Shown: positions 1 to 7,899 of the stretch, piece after piece
How positions within the stretch are numbered: position 1 is the stretch's first letter
How the letters are laid out: every line of letters begins with the position of its first letter
Origin: JAZKIX01 sp040384645
GTDB taxonomy: Bacteria > Pseudomonadota > Gammaproteobacteria > Burkholderiales > Burkholderiaceae_D
Reading direction: 5' to 3'
Assembly (NCBI GenBank): GCA_040384645.1
Contig: JAZKIX010000161.1
Span: 1 to 42,373, forward strand
Length of the DNA: 42,373 nucleotides
Made by a program: the position numbers and the translations under genes
Notes under the pieces: model-generated
Seen by the model: the letters and a program-made list of their open reading frames with translations, nothing else
Told to the model about the DNA's origin: nothing
The model's database searches: none

Positions 1-54
1 AGTACTTGGCTACGAACCAAGGGGTCGTGGGTTCGATTCCTGCCAGCCGCACCA
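1..54 (+). tRNA. tRNA-Arg(ACG), 3' part, cut by the window edge
   Basis: Anticodon stem 5-9/17-21 encloses the loop CTACGAA, giving anticodon ACG at 12-14. The T arm (27-43) has the TTCGATT loop, the 3' acceptor strand is CAGCCGC (44-50), the discriminator is A, and CCA is encoded at 52-54. The 5' half lies outside the window. This gene is the integration target of the island to its right: its last 45 bp recur at 25411-25455 with two mismatches. Confidence 0.93.
10..54 (+). repeat. attL (tRNA-side copy of the att repeat)
   Basis: Anticodon loop to CCA end of tRNA-Arg. It differs from the right copy at 21 (G against C) and 26 (C against A). The stretch 27-54 is identical to 25428-25455, so strand exchange probably lies there or in the identical 10-20 block. 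Confidence 0.85.
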
Positions 55-65
55 ATATAATCAAT

Positions 66-103
66 GGGTTACAGATTTCGGTCTGTAGCCCGTTTTGGTT
101 TTT
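66..103 (+). terminator. Rho-independent terminator after tRNA-Arg
   Basis: A 10-bp stem (66-75 with 82-91, one G-T pair) closes a 6-nt loop and is followed by GTTTTGGTTTTT. It lies 11 bp behind the tRNA CCA and inside the island's left end, so the island brings its own terminator. The original one is probably the hairpin at 25461-25495. Confidence 0.8.
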
Positions 104-105
104 GG

Positions 106-135
106 GCTCCCGTGCCGTAACTGTGCCGTAAATAT
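106..135 (+). repeat. Left copy of 30-bp island-end direct repeat (putative integrase arm site)
   Basis: Identical over 30 bp to 25256-25285, same orientation. It contains two tandem copies of GTGCCGTAA (112-120, 123-131). It starts 52 bp from the att repeat; the right copy ends 126 bp from its att repeat. Paired short repeats flanking the att core are what P4-type integrases use as arm-binding sites. The function is inferred from position. Confidence 0.75.
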
Positions 136-734
136 GTTTTACTCAAGTGCAGCTTCCGCTTGATCTGGCGTCTTGGCGATGATCCGATCTGTAATCGTTC
201 CAAGGATCAGATTGCTAATCGAACCCTTCCGCGTTTCAAACGCGAGTAGGCATCTTCTGTATTTCCCAAATTGCTGGAAACAATGCTGGAAACAGCGGGC
301 TGATACATCGCAACACTTATGCAACTGAGTTGCATTCAATGGCAATCTTCTCAAATCCGAAGTTGCGCGCCAGATGCGGGAAAATTTACCGCCATCTATT
401 CGGCTGGGTATCGGCAATTTACCCGGCACCCCTAGCCTGTCCCAAAATGGTGTTCTCGGCCACTGCCCGTCTTTAATTCGTGAAGTATCAGTCTCGTAAC
501 CCCCATATCAGGGTTCTCGGTCGTCTGGCTGTATTCCGGTGAGGGCTTGTGTAACTTTGCGCAGGGTAGACGTGACGCTTGATAAATTGATCAGTGGCGT
601 CTTCAGGTCGATAGACCGATTGATATCCTCAGCAAAATCTCACGACACCGAAGTGCATAGTGAGATCCAGGAAATTGACCGCTGTTTCATAGGCAACCAG
701 CTATGCAACCTTGCCAGCTGAATCGCGTCAACCT
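136..734. other. Stretch without a supported gene (island left end)
   Basis: About 600 bp. One minus-strand open frame (139-429) ends in a plausible C-terminus (ITDRIIAKTPDQAEAALE) right against the 30-bp repeat, but its first half is unremarkable and it matches nothing I recognise. It may be the decayed end of an old gene. No clear ribosome binding site or promoter was seen. Confidence 0.4.
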
Positions 735-1216
735 AACCGGCTCAATTTTGAGTCGATTGAATATGCCGCATTGCAGGGGGTAGCGTTTGGCTAGCCCCTT
801 TGCTTGCCGAGGCACAAGCTCCCCTTCAAGGGTGATCTGATCGCCCAAAGGTGTAGCGTAACTGACTGGCCCTAAAATTTGGGTAAGTGATGCGGGAAAG
901 ATGCGCCTGAATTTTCAGAGGCCTGGCACTCACCAGCTCAATTTTGAGCCGCGAATAGGGATCACGTTGCAAGGTCCTCCAAAAAAGAATGGACCCCCTT
1001 TTGCTGGAACCGTCAGTGCAATTTCTCGCATACGGTGGTGGAGTAGCTAAACGCTACCCCATTTTGGGGCACCCTTGCTGTAATCCGACGTTTGCCATGA
1101 TCCAGCATAGCCCTTGAACTAGAGCGCCTTGATCGCGCTTCAAAGGCGACTAAGTTTCGGCTTTAAATCTCACAGCCCAGAATTGGGCCGCGAGAATTGA
1201 GCCGACGCAATTTTGA
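735..1216. repeat. Cluster of imperfect palindromes, probable remnant of an IS21-type end
   Basis: Several short inverted repeats with AT cores lie here: GCTCAATTTTGAG (740-752), CCTAAAATTTGGG (870-883), GCTCAATTTTGAGC (936-949, perfect 6-bp arms with 2-bp spacer), CCCCATTTTGGGG (1056-1069), CCCAGAATTGGG (1176-1187), TTGAGCCGACGCAATTTTGA (1197-1216). Multiple repeats of this kind separated by 50-150 bp resemble the multi-site terminal arrays where IS21-family transposases bind. No istA or istB reading frame is left. The family call is from memory of such ends. Confidence 0.35.
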
Positions 1217-2030
1217 GGTCGTTACTTGTAACGCTGTTTTGGCTGTTACATGCCCTGTTACATGCTCTGTAACCTTGCCGCCATCCCCTTGAAAGGGCTG
1301 AGTGCCCATACTCCAATATGATGTTTAAGACGCTAGAAATTGTGCTGACGGCCAGCTGGCATTCAAGCACTAACCGCTCCACTAACCATTATTTCACTAA
1401 CTTTGGCCAACAGAATCCTGTGGCCTGCAAATTATGCCTACAATACAGGAAGGGTATTCATTGCCGATCCGGTAGGAACGTCCAAGGCGGCAATGTTGCG
1501 GCGACCTGAGCAGATGTTGTCCTCTATTCTCAAGTTCGGCACAACAGACCATATTGCGCCGGGTGTGCAGCAAGTCAACGGCAGCAATGGTGTGGCTGCC
1601 GTTGATTGGGTGTATGGCGACCATATTGGCAATATCCAAAAGCTCATCGATCTTACGCAGAAAAATATTGATGATGCAGGCGGCAACGGATGTGTTGACT
1701 ATGACAGTGGAACAGGTACTTTCAGGGACGCAGACGGAGGCACAGTTACGCGAGGAGATTTACACGACTTGGCTACAGTTGGACTCGCGCGAACGGCGCA
1801 GGCGGGTGGCAATACACTTGCGCGATATGCGCTCCTGCGCAGCAGCGTACAGTCATTATCCGCCGGACAAGGCAGACGGGGAACCCTCGGAGGCTTGGTT
1901 CAACTTAGCAGGCAGCTCCGCTTGCATGTGTCCTCCGTGGCACCTGGCAGTGGCGCGCTTAAGGGCATCTTCTACCGCCGAACTGGCAGCTGCTTAGGCG
2001 ACGCCTTAACCAACGCCGCCAACAGCATTA
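1217..2030. other. Decayed stretch without a supported gene
   Basis: Overlapping open frames exist on the plus strand (1403-2128 and 1554-1997), and both drift in composition along their length. Neither has a convincing start signal or a recognisable domain. The frame at 1660-1990 contains a helical, charged segment (EQVLSGTQTEAQLREEIY) that may be a protein relic. I treat the whole stretch as decayed phage or element DNA continuous with the fragment that follows. Confidence 0.35.
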
Positions 2031-2069
2031 ATGATGTCAGGCTGCCGGCCGTATATCTGGTCGGTGGCC

Positions 2070-2354
2070 CGGTTCAACCAGACCGGCAAGCTGAGCTGGT
2101 GGCACAAGACCATCGGCACGATGGATAACCCGTCCAAGCATAGCCCTGAATTTTCAAAAGTCTACGAAGCGGTACAAAGTTTTATCGGCGATGTATCGCG
2201 CTATGCCGTTGCGCCCGCCGATCTGGCGTCAACGCCACTCCAAAAACTGGAAAATATCAGTGATATCTTCGGTGCGAATCGCAAGAAGCCGCTGACGGCC
2301 GCCGATACCAAGGCGATCGGCGCGCTAATTTTGGAAGGCACGCTTGTAAGCTAG
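2070..2354 (+). pseudogene. Fragment of a giant phage/plasmid-type polyprotein (PLxRFG/LPD-like)
   Basis: The frame encodes ARFNQTGKLSWWHKTIGTMD, then a helical segment (EFSKVYEAVQSFIGDVSRYA, around 2150-2215) and LTAADTKAIGALILEGTL (2291-2344). It ends at a stop created where the IS630 element begins. From memory, this order (WWxKT(I/V)GT, FxxVxxxVQSF, LxxxDTKAxxxPxxEGTL) occurs deep inside very large 'PLxRFG domain' proteins of phages and plasmids. Here only about 95 residues survive, without a proper start and cut off at the right. It is a relic, not a working gene. The family is a moderate guess. Confidence 0.38.
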
Positions 2355-2358
2355 TAGA

Positions 2359-3486
2359 TCAACCAGATGAACCGACTGGATAGAGCCGTTTGAGTTTGCT
2401 GCGCGCATCCGTAGTGGTGAAGCGCCACTGGATGGCTACATTTCGGGCATTTCGATCACATTCGNNNNNNNNNNTACGCGGCTATCTCGTGCTGGATGAT
2501 GTCCTTGTTTGCAATGCGGCGGTTGAGGCAAACCTTGTTTAATGCAGCCAACTCGATCTCTGCCATATTGAGCCAGCTGCCATGCTTTGGGGTGTAGTGG
2601 AACTCAAACCGCCTTGTCAGGCGTCGTGCCTCTTCGGGCTTGAATGCCTCGTAAAACGATTTCGCCGCGTGCGTATTGAGATTGTCCAGTACGACCCGGA
2701 TGATGTCGGCTCCTGCGTATCGTTTTTCCACTGCTTGCATGAAGTGCGCAAAATCGACCATCGTACGTTGATCCGTTACTTCGAGATGGCGTTGTCCCGT
2801 TAATGGTTCGCAAAATACAAACAGGTTGCATGTGCCGTTTCGCTCGTATTCATGATCTTGCCTGGCCGCCGATCCAGGCTTACATGGCAATGCCTCTCTC
2901 ACGTCCTCAATAAGTTGTCTGGGACTTTCGTCCATGCAGATGACGGGGCACTTCGCATCATACGGCTCAGAATAGACATCGAGCACATCTTCCATCCTGG
3001 CGACAAATTCGCCACTTACCTCCGGAATGCCCCACTCCTCTTTTTGCCATGGCTTGAGTTCGTTTTTTTTAAAATCTGCCGTACCGTCTCCGGTGAAATC
3101 GTGTCGGTAAATTCGAGCTTGACCACTTCATCGGCCAACAGCTTGAGTGTCCAATGTTGCCGTCCATCCGGCGGATCCGAGCAGGCTACCGCGATCAGGT
3201 GCGCTTCCTGTTTGCCATCGAGCTTGCGTTGCGCTCCCGGCCTTGGCTTCTCATGCAGCGCACGTTCCAGCCCGCCCTCACAATAGCGTTGCCGCACCTT
3301 TTCAACGGTGCGTGGATGGATTTCCAGCGCTTGCGCAATCTCCGTTTCACCCGTCCCCTCATCGGCTTTCAGCAAGACGCGCGCGCGCATGAGCACTCTG
3401 GCTCCATCATGTCCGCTACTGATCCTTTTTCGCAACAGGCTTCTTTCTTCCTCCCCAAGCCTTACACAGTATTTTAAGGTTGCCAT
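2359..3486 (-). CDS. IS630-family transposase, two frames joined by a -1 shift at A8
   Basis: The start at 3486 (MATLKYCVRLGEEER) begins an N-terminal helix-turn-helix part (GETEIAQALEIHPRTVEKV). The first frame stops at 3016. The second frame carries the DDE catalytic core: D in VICMDESP, D in RVVLDNLNTH, E in GSWLNMAEIELAAL. The frames join without loss if the ribosome slips by -1 on the A8 run (3063-3070 on the plus strand): ILKK then NELKPWQKEEWGIPE. After the gap the C-terminus resumes as DRNARNVAIQWRFTTTDARS and ends at 2359 inside the terminal repeat. The N run replaces only a few real bases, since the conserved order (EIAA..E.DRN) is nearly continuous. Activity is possible but unproven. 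Confidence 0.82.
3063..3070 (-). other. A8 slippery run (putative programmed -1 frameshift site)
   Basis: Eight T on the plus strand, read as TTA AAA AAA ACG in the first transposase frame. Slipping back one base gives AAC GAA CTC, which continues directly into the conserved DDE frame with no stop. It could also be a one-base disabling mutation. Confidence 0.6.
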
Positions 3487-3662
3487 GATTTCATATCTCC
3501 GTGTCATGTCCGCAATCCTTATTTGACCGCTTGGCAAGCATTCAATTCAACCGGTCGTTTCAGCTGGATGATCCACTAGTTGTCGCCTAAGTGCTAAATG
3601 CATGCCGCTATTTTCAATCCACTATTTGCCTCCTTCTGATTGGCCGGTTGCGCAGTAGGTTT

Positions 3663-3863
3663 TTAGGGATTCAGGCGAACAATAAGTACGGGCTGCCAGT
3701 TCCGTGAGGCGCCACTCCAGCGCTCCGGACGTTTTTCCCTGGCCGCTTCGTAGAAGCTTGACACGATTGACCAGTAACGCGCTTTCTTGTCCCGCATGGT
3801 GCTGGAGGAAGGTGAGCGGCTCAAGGTGGTAAATGACAACTTGCACGCAACGTTTAAGAACAT
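3663..3863 (-). pseudogene. C-terminal remnant of an IS3-type transposase
   Basis: The frame reads SSTMRDKKARYWSIVSSFYE, then AAREKRPERWSGASRNWQPV and finally LNP. The sequence (H/R)PERWSG.(S/T)RNWQPV...LNP is, as I recall it, the typical tail behind the rve integrase core of IS3-like transposases. Only about 60 residues remain. The catalytic core and the element ends are missing, and adjacent frames overlap, so it is a broken copy. The exact IS group cannot be told from this piece. Confidence 0.5.
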
Positions 3864-4343
3864 TCAAGTTGAGCCTTCGGTGGGCGGGCGAGCAGCTTCT
3901 CCGCTAATTGATGTTCAGTAGACGTCAGCCGTCATCCCAACCGACTTCGGTAGGGCATTGTCACCTCGGTTACTTTGAGCGCTCAACAAAGGCATTGACA
4001 GCACTAGACTTGCTCAACAAGAGCTTCGTATCAACGCAGACGGTACCATCGAAAGTGAGCGCGAGGATAAATTGTATCCGCCGGCTTTTGTGACGGCCAT
4101 TAAATCCATCTTGGGTGATAATTAACGATAATGGTGGCTTTTCGACAACTGACATTTGTCAGCGCGACCCATGCAAGTGTAAGGACACATCTGTCTACGG
4201 CCCAACAGATTGGTTCTTTAACATAATTTGTCCGCGCGAATTGATCTTGCCCGATTCATTTGAGCCAATACGATTCGTTTGTGTTCCATAGAAATGAAAA
4301 CCGGGTTTTAATTACTTCAACGATCCTCACTTCACCAAGTCCA
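3864..4343. other. Stretch without a supported gene
   Basis: About 480 bp between the IS3 remnant and the unknown minus-strand gene. Only short frames of about 60 codons on either strand, none with a ribosome binding site or recognisable motif. No repeat or terminator was seen. Confidence 0.4.
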
Positions 4344-5044
4344 TCAACAACCGCGCCTATCAAGTTTGTGGTCATCTTGCGAAGCTCCAATTATTGACTG
4401 CCCAAGATGGGCTGGAAATAACTTGCTGATTCTCTCAACTGTGCTGTCTTCACGACAAGTCGCGCCAACTAGAAGCGGAATTAACAGTGACTTACGTGGA
4501 GTCGACACGGCAAAGTATGAAGCGACAGTATTGATGTGTTCGACACCTCCAATGAATCCAACTGTCACGGTCAAATCAACAGCTATGCCATGGAAGTCTA
4601 TGCGATCATTCCTTTCATTCGCTGAAATCAATTCGTTAATCAAGTTTTCTACGTTCTCCTTATTTATTCCAAGAACCCGTGCCTGGGCGACCTTTAGTAC
4701 AGTATCCATGCCTGCATCGAGGCCGCGCAACATAGCAAGTTCGTCAGTCTCAAGGTGACAGTTAATCTTGTTGTCGATGATAACTGAAACTATAGTTTCA
4801 GCTGTTTTGGCGCGAGCTTCACGTTGCCACGCATTAGCACGACGTTGCCCCCATTGGTGAAGTATGCCTTCTACCCTAGTAGATCAACCATGTGAATTGA
4901 TTGGATAAGATAAGTGGCTCACCTCGCGTACCAATTGGGCTGTAACGTTATCGGTACCCTACGGATTCAACTGGTTGATCTACTAGATTGTGTATGCACG
5001 TCGCGTGCCACAACACATTCCGGCGACAACGGATCTATCAACAA
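4344..5044 (-). pseudogene. Unknown protein gene, split near its 5' end by a MITE
   Basis: I do not recognise the family. The intact distal frame runs from 4883 to 4344 and is protein-like (KTAETIVSVII, ENVENLINELISANERNDRI, VDLTVTVGFIGGVEHINTV), soluble, without membrane segments or Cys/His clusters. Upstream the frame is blocked by a stop (4884-4886) that lies in the MITE. Removing the MITE and one TA copy joins ...CVVARDVHTQS directly to RVEGILHQWGQRRAN, giving an uninterrupted frame of 198 codons from a TTG near 5044, which has a GGTGGAG ribosome binding site in front. Internal restart at the ATG 4733 (129 aa) is possible. It stands alone, head to head with the defence operon. Confidence 0.55.
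4879..4983. mobile_element. 105-bp MITE related to the IS630 element
   Basis: The element is flanked by TA (4877-4878, 4984-4985). Both ends start with GTAGATCAACCA, and 17 of the first 19 positions agree between the arms. The same 12 bases begin the left repeat of the IS630 copy at 2354. It has no coding capacity. This is the structure of a non-autonomous element mobilised by an IS630-type transposase. Confidence 0.82.
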
Positions 5045-5223
5045 TCACTCCACCGCACTTACTCTTCTCACCTCTTCCTTTTCTTGTATGCCACATGAAT
5101 TCGTTGAAAACGAGCATTAGAATTGGTGCCGCCCCAGCCCACTCCTGTACAATAAGTTACAACTAAACTCGCCAAAAATAGTATGGCCCAAATGGTATCG
5201 GATCTGTCTGGCCAAAACCACCA

Positions 5224-5239
5224 CTTTACAATGGTAAAG
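5224..5239. promoter_or_regulatory. Inverted repeat upstream of the defence operon (possible operator)
   Basis: CTTTAC-AATG-GTAAAG, perfect 6-bp arms, 68 bp before the chosen GTG start of the sigma-like gene. It is the only clear dyad in the 5045-5307 leader, which otherwise holds no gene that I support. No convincing -35/-10 pair was found, so the role is a guess. Confidence 0.25.
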
Positions 5240-5307
5240 ATGTTCAGAGCCCAATTCCGACAGCCGCGAAACGTCGTCAATTTAACGGCTTGGACAGAGG
5301 CGTGCGG

Positions 5308-7815
5308 GTGAGCGACACAAGCGTTGCTGGGGCGAAGCCTCTCAGCCAGTTCTTGAAAATGGCCGTCATGACTGGGGTCGAGAGCGCCCTTCAGATTCAC
5401 ATTGACCGAGGCGACGATCTAAACGGCCGTGATGGCAACGGTTTGACCCCGCTGATGTTGTCGGCAGCCAAAAATAAGGCCGCTATCTGCAAGATGCTGC
5501 TCGATGCAGGAGCTGACGACAGTCTGCTTGACCCTTTTGGAAGAACGGCCCTTGCCATCGCCGTTGCCGCAGGCGCGCATGAAGCCATCGTCGTCCTCGA
5601 ACCAGCCCCCCCGACTGGAGCATCTCTCAAGTTAGCACTTAGCGCGCCCCCACTTGGCGATGCGCCCATAGGGCCTTCGGGCAGCCAAGCCTACGAACAA
5701 CCTATACCTTTAAACGGGGCAGACTGGCCTGAAACTTTCGTGGCGCCGCATAGCGCTCCAGCTGCAGCCGAAGCGAACGAGCCGGCAAACACACCTTTTT
5801 TTGACTTATCCAGATGGGAACCGGACGAAGACCGCGCTCCACCCGAAGCGGATGCATCGGTCGCTCAAACCGCCAACGCGATTCAGGCGGCAATCACCGA
5901 ATATGAACCCGTCGACTCTTCAACGGACTGGCAGGACATTGACGTCTTCTTGCCAGAGCACTCGTCCCCGTTGACGCGCAAGGACGCCATCGAAACCCGC
6001 GAACAACTACGTCTGCTCTTGCTTAGAGCCCTCCGTGAAGGCAGCGTACCGGGCATGTCGGTCGAAGCGCTGTCGATCAACGATGACCGATCCGTAAACC
6101 CTGACCTCGAAGGCCTGCTGAGCATGGTCGTAAACGACCTCGGCGCAGAAGTCGATGAACGATTTGAATACGTCAGCGCCACAGATAATTTTGAGGTTTT
6201 TGTCAAGCCAGAAGAAACGCCCAGCGAAGAAGAGATCATTGCTGATGCGTTGGCCTTCATTGATAGCATCGCCGCCCGCCGCACAGAGCCCCTACGCATA
6301 TATCAGAAGGAATTTCAGCAAGAAAGGCTCATTTCTGCTGAAGAAGAAATCTCACTGGCCCGCGCCATGGAAAGCGGGCTGGAAAAAGTAATCGATGCCT
6401 TGGCTACTTGGCCGCAGGGCATACAGCGCACTTTGACCGCTGGGCACTTGGTCAAGACTGGGCAGCGACCTCTGACTTGGTTGGCGCTCGGTTCAGCCGA
6501 AGCCCATCCAGACCTTGAGCTTGCCCTCGAAGGTGAAATCGGTGACAACACTCTGGCAGCCGATCAGCTTGACGAGGAAGTGGAGCCAGATGGCCGCTTG
6601 CAATCCGACAATTCAAACCCGCTTGACGATCATTCCTCAGACTTCGCGGACGCACTAAGCATGCTTGCGAGCCTTCCGGTCGGCAGTGTCCAGCAAGGCG
6701 CCGGCTGGCGTGCAGTCCGTGAAGCGCTGTCGGCGCTTCGCCTTAATCGGCGCTTCCTCTTGGAATTGGCCAATGTCGAAGGCGACGAGTCAAGCTCGGC
6801 CGTCCAATACATCAGCATCATGAATGAATACAGAAGCGCACGCGACCAAATGGCCGTTGCCAATCTTAAGCTCGTTTTCCATCTCGCCAAAAAGCATCTA
6901 TATAGTGGCGAACCATTGGACGACTTGGTACAAGAAGGAAACTTGGGCCTGCTTAAAGCCATCGAGCGCTTCGATTGGCGCCGTGGCTTCAAGTTCTCCA
7001 CGTATGCCACATGGTGGATTAGGCAACAGATTTTTCGCCATGTCGCCGACAAATGCAGAACGGTCCGAGTTCCGGTCTATCTCCATGACCAAGCACAGCG
7101 CTTCTCCAGAGAAACTCAGGTGTTTGAGTCGGAGATTGGGCGCGCGCCTACCCTCGATGAGATCGCGGTGCGCATGGATATCTCGGTCCACAAGGTGGGC
7201 GGGCTACAAAGCCTCGCATTAGAGCCGTTACCGATACATGAACTTTGCATTGACGATCTGATCGCCATCGAAGCCCGATCCGATTTCATTTCACCAGACC
7301 CCATGGACATCGTTTCCAAGGCTGAGTTGCGACAGGTAATTGAAAAGCAGCTGTCCACACTCAAGCCCAAGGAGGAGCAGATTCTTCGCCTGCGCTTTGG
7401 CATCGGCGTCGGAGAGGCGTTTACGCTCGAAGAAATTGGCGGCAAATATTCAGTCACGAGGGAACGCGTTCGCCAGATGGAGGCCGCCGCGATCCTGAAG
7501 CTGAAGCTTCCAAGCCGAATAGACGCGTTCGCGCTCGCAGTCTTCGGTAGCCCGTTTTCCAAAAAATCGTTTGGCAAGGAAGGCAAAGGGGAAGAAGAAG
7601 GCAACGCGGGCGAGGACGCTGAACAATCACCAGAGGCCAACTCATTGCCGTTGCCTGCCGCGACGAAGGCCATTGCAGAAAACGTCCTGTCTACCTCGCG
7701 GCCCGAAAAGTCGCCGAACATCGACAGATTGCTGGCGCAAGCCTCAGAACTAGGTATCCCCGTCGACGACGACCACAAAGGGATTTCGGGGGAGAATATG
7801 GGTCAATCTTATTGA
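5308..7815 (+). CDS. Ankyrin-repeat/sigma-70-like protein, first gene of the defence operon
   Basis: About 835 aa. Residues 20-100 hold two ankyrin-like repeats (DGNGLTPLMLSAAKNKAAI, PFGRTALAIAVAAGAHEAI). An acidic linker follows. From about residue 325 the protein is a primary-type sigma factor: region 1.2 (EPLRIYQKEFQQERLISAEE), region 2 (about 510-590; LVQEGNLGLLKAIERFDWRR, then FKFSTYATWWIRQQI), region 3, and region 4 (about 680-730; LKPKEEQILRLRFGIG, then SVTRERVRQME). A 40-60 residue insert rich in D/E lies between regions 1.2 and 2. GTG 5308 is preferred because AGAGG lies 7 bp upstream; ATG 5359 is the alternative. The stop is 84 bp before the GHKL gene. It probably programmes RNA polymerase or senses it. 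Why a defence locus encodes a full sigma factor with ankyrins is open. Confidence 0.85.
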   Translation: MSDTSVAGAKPLSQFLKMAVMTGVESALQIHIDRGDDLNGRDGNGLTPLMLSAAKNKAAICKMLLDAGADDSLLDPFGRTALAIAVAAGAHEAIVVLEPAPPTGASLKLALSAPPLGDAPIGPSGSQAYEQPIPLNGADWPETFVAPHSAPAAAEANEPANTPFFDLSRWEPDEDRAPPEADASVAQTANAIQAAITEYEPVDSSTDWQDIDVFLPEHSSPLTRKDAIETREQLRLLLLRALREGSVPGMSVEALSINDDRSVNPDLEGLLSMVVNDLGAEVDERFEYVSATDNFEVFVKPEETPSEEEIIADALAFIDSIAARRTEPLRIYQKEFQQERLISAEEEISLARAMESGLEKVIDALATWPQGIQRTLTAGHLVKTGQRPLTWLALGSAEAHPDLELALEGEIGDNTLAADQLDEEVEPDGRLQSDNSNPLDDHSSDFADALSMLASLPVGSVQQGAGWRAVREALSALRLNRRFLLELANVEGDESSSAVQYISIMNEYRSARDQMAVANLKLVFHLAKKHLYSGEPLDDLVQEGNLGLLKAIERFDWRRGFKFSTYATWWIRQQIFRHVADKCRTVRVPVYLHDQAQRFSRETQVFESEIGRAPTLDEIAVRMDISVHKVGGLQSLALEPLPIHELCIDDLIAIEARSDFISPDPMDIVSKAELRQVIEKQLSTLKPKEEQILRLRFGIGVGEAFTLEEIGGKYSVTRERVRQMEAAAILKLKLPSRIDAFALAVFGSPFSKKSFGKEGKGEEEGNAGEDAEQSPEANSLPLPAATKAIAENVLSTSRPEKSPNIDRLLAQASELGIPVDDDHKGISGENMGQSY

Positions 7816-7899
7816 AGCACATGACGGCCGTTATCGCCAATTGGTCCGCAAACTGCTTGCTTTCGGATTCGAGTTCTGGCCAGGAAAAGGCTATTGGAA

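Larger units (their letters stand above)
2354..3576 (-). mobile_element. IS630-family insertion sequence (contains an assembly gap)
   Basis: It is flanked by TA on both sides (2352-2353 and 3577-3578), the target duplicated by IS630/Tc1-type elements. The terminal inverted repeats are 2354-2379 and the complement of 3551-3576, 21 of 26 positions alike, starting GTAGATCA and GTGGATCA. A single transposase fills the interior on the minus strand. Ten N at 2465-2474 lie near its 3' end. Its ends are shared with the MITE at 4879-4983. Confidence 0.85.

Noticed and set aside
1403..2128. 241-codon plus-strand frame
   Set aside because: No ribosome binding site or domain, competing frames on both strands, and lies in a zone of decayed elements. 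Only the later fragment 2070-2354 is recognisable.
5068..5400. 110-codon minus-strand frame with one hydrophobic segment, upstream of the split gene
   Set aside because: Overlaps the start of the sigma-like gene antisense, has no start signal and its first half mirrors the ankyrin-coding DNA. Only its stop position near the next frame is suggestive.
7116..7778. 220-codon antisense frame in the sigma-like gene
   Set aside because: Shadow of a GC-rich coding region; Ser/Arg-rich translation without motifs.
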